The notes beneath the pieces were generated by a model. That model was not told the origin of the DNA. It was given only the letters and a program-made list of their open reading frames with translations, and searched no databases. Positions 51,486-63,200 of a DNA stretch of 64,000 bases are shown here, piece after piece. Within the stretch, counting starts at the first letter, position 1, and each line of letters opens with the position of its first letter. Origin of the DNA: Branchinecta lynchi (Eukaryota > Arthropoda > Branchiopoda > Anostraca > Branchinectidae); contig JAKZAP010000104.1 of NCBI GenBank assembly GCA_023053575.1, forward strand, positions 62,001 through 126,000. Direction: 5' to 3'. The translations under genes and the position numbers were made by a program.

Positions 51486-54231
51486 TGGGAAAACAAACCT
51501 TGTGGGAAAACAAACCTTGTGGGAAAAACAACCTAGTGGGAAAACAAACCTTGTGAGAAAACAAACCTTGTGGGAAAACCAACCTCATGGGGAAACAAAC
51601 CCTGCGGGAAAACCAACCTTGTGGGAAAACAAACCTTGTGGGGAAACAAATCTTTCGGGAAAACCAACCTTGTGGGAAAACAAACCTTGTGGGAAAACAA
51701 ACCTTGTGGGGAAACAAACCTTGTGGGAAAACCAACCTTGCGGGAAAGCGAACCTTTTGGGAAAACCAACAGAGTGGGAAAACAAACCTTGTGGGAAAAC
51801 CAACCTTTCGGGAAAACCAACCTTGGGGGAAAACAAAGCTTGTGGGAAAACAAACCTTGTGGGAAAACCAACCTAGTGGGAAAAACAACCTAGTAGGAAA
51901 ACAAACCTTGTGAGAAAACAAACGTTGTGGGAAAACCAACCTTATGGGGAAATCAACCCTGCGGGAAAACCGACCTTGTGGGAAAACCAACCTTGTGGGA
52001 AAGCGAACCTTTTGGGAAAACCAACACAGTGGGAAAACAAACCTTGTGGGAAAACCAACCTTGCGAGAAAACCAACCTTGGGGGAAAACAAAGCTTGTGG
52101 GAAAACAAACCTTGTGGGAAAACCAACCTCGTGGGAAAAACAACCTAGTGGGAAAACAAACCTTGTGAGAAAACAAACCTTGTGGGAAAACCAACCTTAT
52201 GGGGAAAGCAACCCTGCGGGAAAACCAACCTTGTGGGGAAACCAACCTTGTGGGAAAGCGAACCTTTTGGGAAAACCAACACAGTGGGAAAAAAAAAACT
52301 AGTGGGAAAACAAACCTTGTGAGAAAACAATCCTTGTGGGGAAACAAACCTAGTGGGAAAACAAACCTTGTGAGAAAACAATCCTTGTGGGAAAACAAAC
52401 CTTGTGGGAAAACAAACCTTGTGGGAAAACGAACCTTGTGGAAAAACAAACCTTATGGGAAAAGAAACCTTGTGGGGAAACAAACCTTGTGGGAAAACCA
52501 ACCTTGCGGGAAAGCGAACCTTTTGGGAAAACCAACACAGTGGGAAAACAAACCTTGTGGGAAAACCAACCTTGCGAGAAAACCAACCTTGGGGGAAAAC
52601 AAAGCTTGTGGGAAAACAAACCTTGTGGGAAAACCAACCTCGTGGGAAAAACAACCTAGTGGGAAAACAAACCTTGTGAGAAAACAAACCTTGTGGGAAA
52701 ACCAACCTAATGGGGAAAGCAACCCTGCGGGAAAACCAACCTTGTGGGAAAACCAACCTTGTGGGAAAACAAACCTTGTGAGAAAAAAATCCTTGTGGGA
52801 AAACAAACCTTGTGGGGAAACAAACCTTTCGGGAAAACCAACCTTGTGGGAAAACAAACCTTGTGGGAAAACGAACCTTGTGGAAAAACAAACCTTATGG
52901 GAAAAGAAAGCTTGTGGGGAAACAAACCTTGTGGGAAAACCAACCTTGCGGGAAAGCGAACCTTTTGGGAAAACCAACACAGTGGGAAAACAAACCTTGT
53001 GGGAAAACCAACCTTGCGAGAAAACCAACCTTGGGGGAAAACAAAGCTTGTGGGAAAACAAACCTTGTGGGAAAACCAACCTCGTGGGAAAAACAACCTA
53101 GTGGGAAAACAAACCTTGTGAGAAAACAAACCTTGTGGGAAAACCAACCTTATGGGGAAAGCAACCCTGCGGGAAAACCAACCTTGTGGGAAAACCAACC
53201 TTGTGGGAAAGCGAACCTTTTGGGAAAACCAAAACAGTGGGAAAACAAAACTAGTGGGAAAACAAACCTTGTAAGAAAACAATCCTTGTGGGAAAACAAA
53301 CCTTGTGGGGAAACAAACCTTGCAGGAAAACTAACCTTGTGGGAAAACAAACCTTGCGGGAAAACCAACCTTGTGGGAAAACCAACCTTGTGGGGAAACA
53401 AACCTTTCGGGAAAACCAACCTTGTGGGAAAACAAACCTTATGGGAAAACAAACCTTGTGGGAAAACAAACCTTGTTGGAAAACGAACCTTGTGGGAAAA
53501 CAAACCTTATGGGAAAACAAACCTTGTGGGGAAACAAACCTTGTGGGAAAACCAACCTTGCGGGAAAGCGAACCTTTTGGGAAAACCAACACAGTGGGAA
53601 AACAAACCTTGTGGGAAAACCAACCTTGCGGGAAAACCAACCTTGGGGGAAAACAAAGCTTGTGGGAAAACAAATCTTGTGGGAAAACCAACCTCGTGGG
53701 AAAAACAACCTAGTGGGAAAACAAACCTTGTGAGAAAACAAACCTTGTGGGAAAACCAACCTTATGGGGAAAGCAACCCTGCGGGCAAACCAACCTTGTG
53801 GGAAAACCAACCTTGTGGGAAAACAAACCTTATGGGAAAACAAACCTTGTGGGAAAACAAACCTTGTGGGAAAACAAACCTTGTGGGAAAACAAACCTTG
53901 TGGGAAAACAAACCTTGTGAGAAAACAAACCTTGTGGGGAAACAAACCTTGTGAGAAAACAAACCTTGTGGGGAAACAAACCTTGCGGGCAAACTAACCT
54001 AGTGGGAAAACAAAACTTGTGGGAAAACCAACCTTAAGGGGAAACAAACCCTGCGGGAAAACCAACCTTGTGGGAAAACCAACCTTGCGGGAAAGCGAAC
54101 CTTTTGGGAAAACCATAACAGTGGGAAAACAAACCTTGTGAGAAAACAATCCTTGTGGGAAAACAAACCTTGTGGGGAAAAAAACCTTGTGGGGAAACAA
54201 ACCTTGTGGGAAAACTAACCTTGTGGGAAAA
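51486..54231 (+). repeat. 17-bp minisatellite array, right block, forward orientation
   Basis: Same unit and variants as the left and middle blocks, resuming directly after the LTR element with TGGGAAAAC. No gene is present. It ends at the palindromic junction near 54232. Confidence 0.97.
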
Positions 54232-54256
54232 AAAAACCTTGTTTTCCCACAAGGTT
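54217..54256. repeat. Palindromic junction where the satellite reverses orientation
   Basis: AACCTTGTGGGAAAA at 54217-54231 faces its exact complement TTTTCCCACAAGGTT at 54242-54256 across a 10-bp spacer AAAAACCTTG. Left of it every unit is in the plus orientation, right of it every unit is reversed to the end of the window. Confidence 0.95.
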
Positions 54257-57200
54257 TGTTTTCCCACAAGGTTGGTTTGTTTTCCCACAAGGTTAGTTTT
54301 CCCGCAAGGTTTGTTTCCCCACAAGGTTTGTTTTCTCACAAGGTTTGTTTTCCCACTAGGTTGGTTTTCCCACAAGGTTTGTTTTCCCACTGTGTTGGTT
54401 TTCCCAAAAGGTTCGCTTTCCCACAAGGTTGGTTTTCCCACAAGATTGGTTTTCCCGCAGGGTTGCTTTCCCCATAAGGTTGGTTTTCCCACAAGGTTTG
54501 TTTTCTCACAAGGTTGGTTTTCCCGAAAGGTTTGTTTCCCCACAAGGTTGGTTTTCCCACAAGGTTGGTTTTCCCACAAGGTTTGTTTTCCCACAAGGTT
54601 AGTTTTCCCGCAAGGTTGGTTTTCCCACAAGGTTGGTTTTCCCGCAAGGTTTGTTTTCCCACAAGGTTAGTTTGCCCCCAAGGTTTGTTTCCCCACAAGG
54701 TTTGTTTTCTCGCAAGGTTTGTTTCCCCACAAGGTTTGTTTTCTCACAAGGTTTGTTTTCCCACAAGGTTTGTTTTCCCCCAAGGTTGGTTTTCCCGCAA
54801 GGTTGGTTTTCCCACAAGGTTTGTTTTCCCGCGGGGTTGCTTTCCCCATAAGGTTGGTTTTGCCACAAGGTTTGTTTTCTCACAAGGTTTGTTTTCCCAC
54901 TAGGTTGTTTTTCCTACGAGGTTTGTTTTCCCACAAGGTTTGTTTTCCCACAAGCTTTGTTTTCCCCCAAGGTTGGTTTTCCCGCAAGGTTGGTTTTCCC
55001 ACAAGGTTTGTTTTCCCACTGTGTTGGTTTTCCCAAAAGGTTCACTTTCCCGCAAGGTTAGTTTTCCCACAAGGTTTGTTTTCCCACTGTGTTGGTTTTC
55101 CCAAAAGGTTCGCTTTCCCGCAAGGTTGGTTCTCCCACATTGTTTGTTTTCTCACAAGGTTTGTTTTCCCAAAAGGTTTGTTTTCCCACAAGGTTTGTTT
55201 TCCCACAAGGTTTGTTTTCCCACAAGGTTGGTTTTCCCGAAAGGTTTGTTTCCCCACAAGGTTGGTTTTTCCACAAGGTTGGTTTTCCCGCAGGGTTGCT
55301 TTCCCCATAAGGTTGGTTTTGCCACAAGGTTTGTTTTCTCACAAGGTTTGTTTTCCCACTAGGTTGTTTTTCCTACATGGTTTGTTTTCCCACAAGGTTT
55401 GTTTCCCCACAAGCTTTGTTTTCCCCCAAGGTTGGTTTTCCCGCAAGGTTGGTTTTCCCACAAGGTTTGTTTTCCCACTGTGTTGGTTTTCCCAAAAGGT
55501 TCACTTTCCCGCAAGGTTGGTTTTCCCACAAGGTTTGTTTTCCCACTGTGTTGGTTTTCCCAAAAGGTTCGCTTTCCCGCAAGGTTGGTTCTCCCACATG
55601 GTTTGTTTTCTCACAAGGTTTGTTTTCCCACAAGGTTTGTTTTCCCACAAGGTTTGTTTTCCCACAAGGTTTGTATTCCCACAAGGTTGGTTTTCCCGAA
55701 AGGTTTGTTTCCCCACAAGGTTGGTTTTCCCACAAGGTTGGTTTTCCCGCAAGGACTGTTTTCCCACAATGTTAGTTTTCCCGCAAGGTTTGTTTCCCCA
55801 CAAGGTTTGTTTTCTCACAAGGTTTGTTTTCCCACTAGGTTTGTTTCCCCACAAGGTTTGTTTTCTCACAAGGTTTGTTTTCCCACAAGGTTTGTTTTCC
55901 CACAAGGTTTGTTTTCCCATAAGGTTTGTTTTCCCACAAGGTTTGTTTTCCCATAAGGTTTGTTTTCCCACAAGGTTGGTTTTCCCGAAAGGTTTGTTTC
56001 CCCACAAGGTTTGTTTTCCCACAAGGATTGTTTTCTCACAACTTTTGTTTTCCCACTAGGTTTGTTTTCCCACTGTGCTGTTTTTCCCAAAAGGTTCGCT
56101 TTCCCAAAAGGTTGGTTCTCCCACAAGGTTGGTTTTCCCGCAGGGTTGCTTTCCCCATAAGGTTGGTTTTCCCACAAGGTTTGTTTTCTCACAAGGTTGG
56201 TTTTCCCGAAAGGTTTGTTTCCCCACAAGGTTAGTTTTCCCACAAGGTTGGTTTTCCCGCAAGGTTTGTTTCCCCACAAGGTTGGTTTCCCCACAAGGTT
56301 GGTTTTCCCGAAAGGTTTGTTTCCCCACAAGGTTTGTTTTCCCACAAGGATTGTTTTCTCACAAGGTTTGTTTTCCCACAAGGTTTGTTTTCCCACTGTG
56401 TTGGTTTTCCCAAAAGGGTCGCTTTCCCACAAGGTTGGTTTTCCCACAAGGTTGCTTTTCCCGCAGGGTTGCTTTCCCCATAAGGTTGGTTTTCCCACAA
56501 GGTTTGTTTTCTTACAAGCTTTGTTTTCCACCAAAGTTAGTTTTCCCGCAAGGTTGGTTTTCCCACAAGGTTGGTTTTCCCGCAATGTTTGTTTCCCCAC
56601 AAGGTTGGTTTTCCCACAAGGTTGGTTTTCCCGAAAGGTTTGTTTCCCCACAAGGTTTGTTTTCCCACAAGGATTGTTTTCTCACAAGGTTTGTTTTCCC
56701 ACAAGGTTTGTTTTCCCACTGTGTTTGTTTTCCCAAAAGGGTCGCTTTCCCAAAAGGTTTGTTTTCCCACAAGGTTTGTTTTCCCACTGTGTTGGTTTTC
56801 CCAAAAGGGTCGCTTGCCCAAAAGGTTGGTTTTCCCACAAGGTTGGTTTTCCCGCAGGGTTGCTTTCCCCATAAGGTTGGTTTTCCCACAAGGTTTGTTT
56901 TCCCACAAGCTTTGTTTTCCCCCAAAGTTGGTTTTCCCGCAAGGTTGGTTTTCCCACAAGGTTTGTTTTCCCACTGTGTTGGTTTTCCCAAAAGTTTCGC
57001 TTTCCCGCAAGGTTGGTTTTCCCACAAGGTTTGTTTCCCCACAAGGTTTGTTTTCCCATAAGGTTTGTTTTCCCACAAGGTTCTTTTTCCCACAAGGATT
57101 GTTTTCCCACAAGGTTTGTTTCCCCACAAGGTTTGTTTTCCCATAAGGTTTGTTTTCCCACAAGATTGGTTTTCCCGCAGGGTTGCTTTCCCCATAAGGT

Positions 57201-60200
57201 TGGTTTTCCCACAAGGTTTGTTTTCTCACAAGGTTGGTTTTCCCGAAAGGTTTGTTTCCCCACAAGGTTGGTTTTCCCACAAGGTTGGTTTTCCCACAAG
57301 GTTTGTTTTCCCACAAGGTTAGTTTTCCCGCAAGGTTGGTTTTCCCACAAGGTTGGTTTTCCCGCAAGGTTTGTTTTCCCACAAGGTTAGTTTGCCCCCA
57401 AGGTTTGTTTCCCCACAAGGTTTGTTTTCTCGCAAGGTTTGTTTCCCCACAAGGTTTGTTTTCTCACAAGGTTTGTTTTCCCACAAGGTTTGTTTTCCCC
57501 CAAGGTTGGTTTTCCCGCAAGGTTGGTTTTCCCACAAGGTTTGTTTTCCCGCGGGGTTGCTTTCCCCATAAGGTTGGTTTTGCCACAAGGTTTGTTTTCT
57601 CACAAGGTTTGTTTTCCCACTAGGTTGTTTTTCCTACGAGGTTTGTTTTCCCACAAGGTTTGTTTTCCCACAAGCTTTGTTTTCCCCCAAGGTTGGTTTT
57701 CCCGCAAGGTTGGTTTTCCCACAAGGTTTGTTTTCCCACTGTGTTGGTTTTCCCAAAAGGTTCACTTTCCCGCAAGGTTAGTTTTCCCACAAGGTTTGTT
57801 TTCCCACTGTGTTGGTTTTCCCAAAAGGTTCGCTTTCCCGCAAGGTTGGTTCTCCCACATTGTTTGTTTTCTCACAAGGTTTGTTTTCCCAAAAGGTTTG
57901 TTTTCCCACAAGGTTTGTTTTCCCACAAGGTTTGTTTTCCCACAAGGTTGGTTTTCCCGAAAGGTTTGTTTCCCCACAAGGTTGGTTTTTCCACAAGGTT
58001 GGTTTTCCCGCAGGGTTGCTTTCCCCATAAGGTTGGTTTTGCCACAAGGTTTGTTTTCTCACAAGGTTTGTTTTCCCACTAGGTTGTTTTTCCTACGAGG
58101 TTTGTTTTCCCACAAGGTTTGTTTCCCCACAAGCTTTGTTTTCCCCCAAGGTTGGTTTTCCCGCAAGGTTGGTTTTCCCACAAGGTTTGTTTTCCCACTG
58201 TGTTGGTTTTCCCAAAAGGTTCACTTTCCCGCAAGGTTGGTTTTCCCACAAGGTTTGTTTTCCCACTGTGTTGGTTTTCCCAAAAGGTTCGCTTTCCCGC
58301 AAGGTTGGTTCTCCCACATGGTTTGTTTTCTCACAAGGTTTGTTTTCCCACAAGGTTTGTTTTCCCACAAGGTTTGTTTTCCCACAAGGTTTGTATTCCC
58401 ACAAGGTTGGTTTTCCCGAAAGGTTTGTTTCCCCACAAGGTTGGTTTTCCCACAAGGTTGGTTTTCCCGCAAGGACTGTTTTCCCACAATGTTAGTTTTC
58501 CCGCAAGGTTTGTTTCCCCACAAGGTTTGTTTTCTCACAAGGTTTGTTTTCCCACTAGGTTTGTTTCCCCACAAGGTTTGTTTTCTCACAAGGTTTGTTT
58601 TCCCACAAGGTTTGTTTTCCCACAAGGTTTGTTTTCCCATAAGGTTTGTTTTCCCACAAGGTTTGTTTTCCCATAAGGTTTGTTTTCCCACAAGGTTGGT
58701 TTTCCCGAAAGGTTTGTTTCCCCACAAGGTTTGTTTTCCCACAAGGATTGTTTTCTCACAACTTTTGTTTTCCCACTAGGTTTGTTTTCCCACTGTGCTG
58801 TTTTTCCCAAAAGGTTCGCTTTCCCAAAAGGTTGGTTCTCCCACAAGGTTGGTTTTCCCGCAGGGTTGCTTTCCCCATAAGGTTGGTTTTCCCACAAGGT
58901 TTGTTTTCTCACAAGGTTGGTTTTCCCGAAAGGTTTGTTTCCCCACAAGGTTAGTTTTCCCACAAGGTTGGTTTTCCCGCAAGGTTTGTTTCCCCACAAG
59001 GTTGGTTTCCCCACAAGGTTGGTTTTCCCGAAAGGTTTGTTTCCCCACAAGGTTTGTTTTCCCACAAGGATTGTTTTCTCACAAGGTTTGTTTTCCCACA
59101 AGGTTTGTTTTCCCACTGTGTTGGTTTTCCCAAAAGGGTCGCTTTCCCACAAGGTTGGTTTTCCCACAAGGTTGCTTTTCCCGCAGGGTTGCTTTCCCCA
59201 TAAGGTTGGTTTTCCCACAAGGTTTGTTTTCTTACAAGCTTTGTTTTCCACCAAAGTTAGTTTTCCCGCAAGGTTGGTTTTCCCACAAGGTTGGTTTTCC
59301 CGCAATGTTTGTTTCCCCACAAGGTTGGTTTTCCCACAAGGTTGGTTTTCCCGAAAGGTTTGTTTCCCCACAAGGTTTGTTTTCCCACAAGGATTGTTTT
59401 CTCACAAGGTTTGTTTTCCCACAAGGTTTGTTTTCCCACTGTGTTTGTTTTCCCAAAAGGGTCGCTTTCCCAAAAGGTTTGTTTTCCCACAAGGTTTGTT
59501 TTCCCACTGTGTTGGTTTTCCCAAAAGGGTCGCTTGCCCAAAAGGTTGGTTTTCCCACAAGGTTGGTTTTCCCGCAGGGTTGCTTTCCCCATAAGGTTGG
59601 TTTTCCCCACAAGGTTTGTTTTCTCACAAGGTTTGTTTTCCCACTAGGTTGTTTTTCCTCCCCACAAGGTTGGTTTTCCCGCAGGGTTGCTTTCCCCATA
59701 AGGTTGGTTTTCCCACAAGGTTTGTTTTCTCACAAGGTTTGTTTTCCCACTAGGTTGTTTTTCCTACGAGGTTTGTTTTCCCACAAGGTTTGTTTTCCCA
59801 CAAGCTTTGTTTTCCCCCAAGGTTGGTTTTCCCGCAAGGTTGGTTTTCCCACAAGGTTTGTTTTCCCACTGTGTTGGTTTTCCCAAAAGGTTCACTTTCC
59901 CGCAAGGTTAGTTTTCCCACAAGGTTTGTTTTCCCACTGTGTTGGTTTTCCCAAAAGGTTCGCTTTCCCGCAAGGTTGGTTCTCCCACATTGTTTGTTTT
60001 CTCACAAGGTTTGTTTTCCCAAAAGGTTTGTTTTCCCACAAGGTTTGTTTTCCCACAAGGTTTGTTTTCCCACAAGGTTGGTTTTCCCGAAAGGTTTGTT
60101 TCCCCACAAGGTTGGTTTTTCCACAAGGTTGGTTTTCCCGCAGGGTTGCTTTCCCCATAAGGTTGGTTTTGCCACAAGGTTTGTTTTCTCACAAGGTTTG

Positions 60201-63200
60201 TTTTCCCACTAGGTTGTTTTTCCTACGAGGTTTGTTTTCCCACAAGGTTTGTTTCCCCACAAGCTTTGTTTTCCCCCAAGGTTGGTTTTCCCGCAAGGTT
60301 GGTTTTCCCACAAGGTTTGTTTTCCCACTGTGTTGGTTTTCCCAAAAGGTTCACTTTCCCGCAAGGTTGGTTTTCCCACAAGGTTTGTTTTCCCACTGTG
60401 TTGGTTTTCCCAAAAGGTTCGCTTTCCCGCAAGGTTGGTTCTCCCACATGGTTTGTTTTCTCACAAGGTTTGTTTTCCCACAAGGTTTGTTTTCCCACAA
60501 GGTTTGTTTTCCCACAAGGTTTGTATTCCCACAAGGTTGGTTTTCCCGAAAGGTTTGTTTCCCCACAAGGTTGGTTTTCCCACAAGGTTGGTTTTCCCGC
60601 AAGGACTGTTTTCCCACAATGTTAGTTTTCCCGCAAGGTTTGTTTCCCCACAAGGTTTGTTTTCTCACAAGGTTTGTTTTCCCACTAGGTTTGTTTCCCC
60701 ACAAGGTTTGTTTTCTCACAAGGTTTGTTTTCCCACAAGGTTTGTTTTCCCACAAGGTTTGTTTTCCCATAAGGTTTGTTTTCCCACAAGGTTTGTTTTC
60801 CCATAAGGTTTGTTTTCCCACAAGGTTGGTTTTCCCGAAAGGTTTGTTTCCCCACAAGGTTTGTTTTCCCACAAGGATTGTTTTCTCACAACTTTTGTTT
60901 TCCCACTAGGTTTGTTTTCCCACTGTGCTGTTTTTCCCAAAAGGTTCGCTTTCCCAAAAGGTTGGTTCTCCCACAAGGTTGGTTTTCCCGCAGGGTTGCT
61001 TTCCCCATAAGGTTGGTTTTCCCACAAGGTTTGTTTTCTCACAAGGTTGGTTTTCCCGAAAGGTTTGTTTCCCCACAAGGTTAGTTTTCCCACAAGGTTG
61101 GTTTTCCCGCAAGGTTTGTTTCCCCACAAGGTTGGTTTCCCCACAAGGTTGGTTTTCCCGAAAGGTTTGTTTCCCCACAAGGTTTGTTTTCCCACAAGGA
61201 TTGTTTTCTCACAAGGTTTGTTTTCCCACAAGGTTTGTTTTCCCACTGTGTTGGTTTTCCCAAAAGGGTCGCTTTCCCACAAGGTTGGTTTTCCCACAAG
61301 GTTGCTTTTCCCGCAGGGTTGCTTTCCCCATAAGGTTGGTTTTCCCACAAGGTTTGTTTTCTTACAAGCTTTGTTTTCCACCAAAGTTAGTTTTCCCGCA
61401 AGGTTGGTTTTCCCACAAGGTTGGTTTTCCCGCAATGTTTGTTTCCCCACAAGGTTGGTTTTCCCACAAGGTTGGTTTTCCCGAAAGGTTTGTTTCCCCA
61501 CAAGGTTTGTTTTCCCACAAGGATTGTTTTCTCACAAGGTTTGTTTTCCCACAAGGTTTGTTTTCCCACTGTGTTTGTTTTCCCAAAAGGGTCGCTTTCC
61601 CAAAAGGTTTGTTTTCCCACAAGGTTTGTTTTCCCACTGTGTTGGTTTTCCCAAAAGGGTCGCTTGCCCAAAAGGTTGGTTTTCCCACAAGGTTGGTTTT
61701 CCCGCAGGGTTGCTTTCCCCATAAGGTTGGTTTTCCCACAAGGTTTGTTTTCCCACAAGCTTTGTTTTCCCCCAAAGTTGGTTTTCCCGCAAGGTTGGTT
61801 TTCCCACAAGGTTTGTTTTCCCACTGTGTTGGTTTTCCCAAAAGTTTCGCTTTCCCGCAAGGTTGGTTTTCCCACAAGGTTTGTTTCCCCACAAGGTTTG
61901 TTTTCCCATAAGGTTTGTTTTCCCACAAGGTTCTTTTTCCCACAAGGATTGTTTTCCCACAAGGTTTGTTTCCCCACAAGGTTTGTTTTCCCATAAGGTT
62001 TGTTTTCCCACAAGGTTCGTTTTCCCACAAGGTTTGTTTTCCCACAAGGTTTGTTTTCCCACAAGGTTGGTTTTCCCGAAAGGTTTGTTTCCCCACAAGG
62101 TTTGTTTTCCCACTAGGTTTGTTTTACCATAAGGTTGGTTTTCCCACAAGGTTTGTTTTCTCACAAGGTTTGTTTTCCCACAAGGTTTGTTTCCCCAAAA
62201 GGTTTGTTTTCTCACAAGGTTTGTTTTCCCACAAGGTTTGTTTTCCCACAAGGTTTGTTTTCCCACAAGGTTTGTTTTCCCAAAAGGTTTGTTTCCCCAC
62301 AAGGTTGGTTTTCCCACAAGGTTGGTTTTCCCGCAAGGTTTGTTTTCCCACAAGGTTAGTTTTCCCGCAAGGTTTGTTCCCCCACAAGGTTTTTTTTCTC
62401 ACAAGGTTTGTTTTCCCACTAGGTTTGTTTCCCCACAAGGTTTGTTTTCTCACAAGGTTTGTTTTCCCACAAGGTTTGTTTTCCCACAAGGTTTGTTTTC
62501 CCATAAGGTTTGTTTTCCCACAAGGTTTGTTTTACCATAAGGTTTGTTTTCCCACAAGGTTGGTTTTCCCGAAAGGTTTGTTTCCCCACAAGGTTTGTTT
62601 TCCCACAAGGATTGTTTTCTCACAACTTTTGTTTTCCCACTAGGTTTGTTTTCCCACTGTGTTGTTTTTCCCAAAAGGTTCGCTTTCCCAAAAGGTTGGT
62701 TTTCCCACAAGGTTGGTTTTCCCGCAGGGCTGCTTTCCCCATAAGGTTGGTTTTCCCACAAGGTTTCTTTTCTCACAAGGTTGGTTTTCCCGAAAGGTTT
62801 GTTTCCCCACAAGGTTGATTTTCCCACTGGGTTGGTTTTCCCGCAAGGTTTGTTTTCCAACTAGGTTAGTTTTCTCACAAGGTTTGTTTTCCCACAAGCT
62901 TTGTTTTCCCACAAGGTTGGTTTTCCCGCAAGGTTGGTTTTCCCACAAGGTTTGTTTCCCCACAAGGTTTGTTTTCTCACAAGGTTTGTTTTCCCACAAG
63001 ATTTGTTTTCACACAAGGTTTGTTTTCCCACAAGGTTTGTTTTCCCACAAGGTTGGTTTTCCCGAAAGGTTTGTTTCCCAACAAGGTTGGTTTTCCCACA
63101 AGGTTGGCTTTCCCACAAGGTTTGTTTTCCCACAAGGTTAGTTTTCCCGCAAGGTTTGTTTCCCCACAAGGTTTGTTTTCTCACAAGGTTTGTTTTCCCA

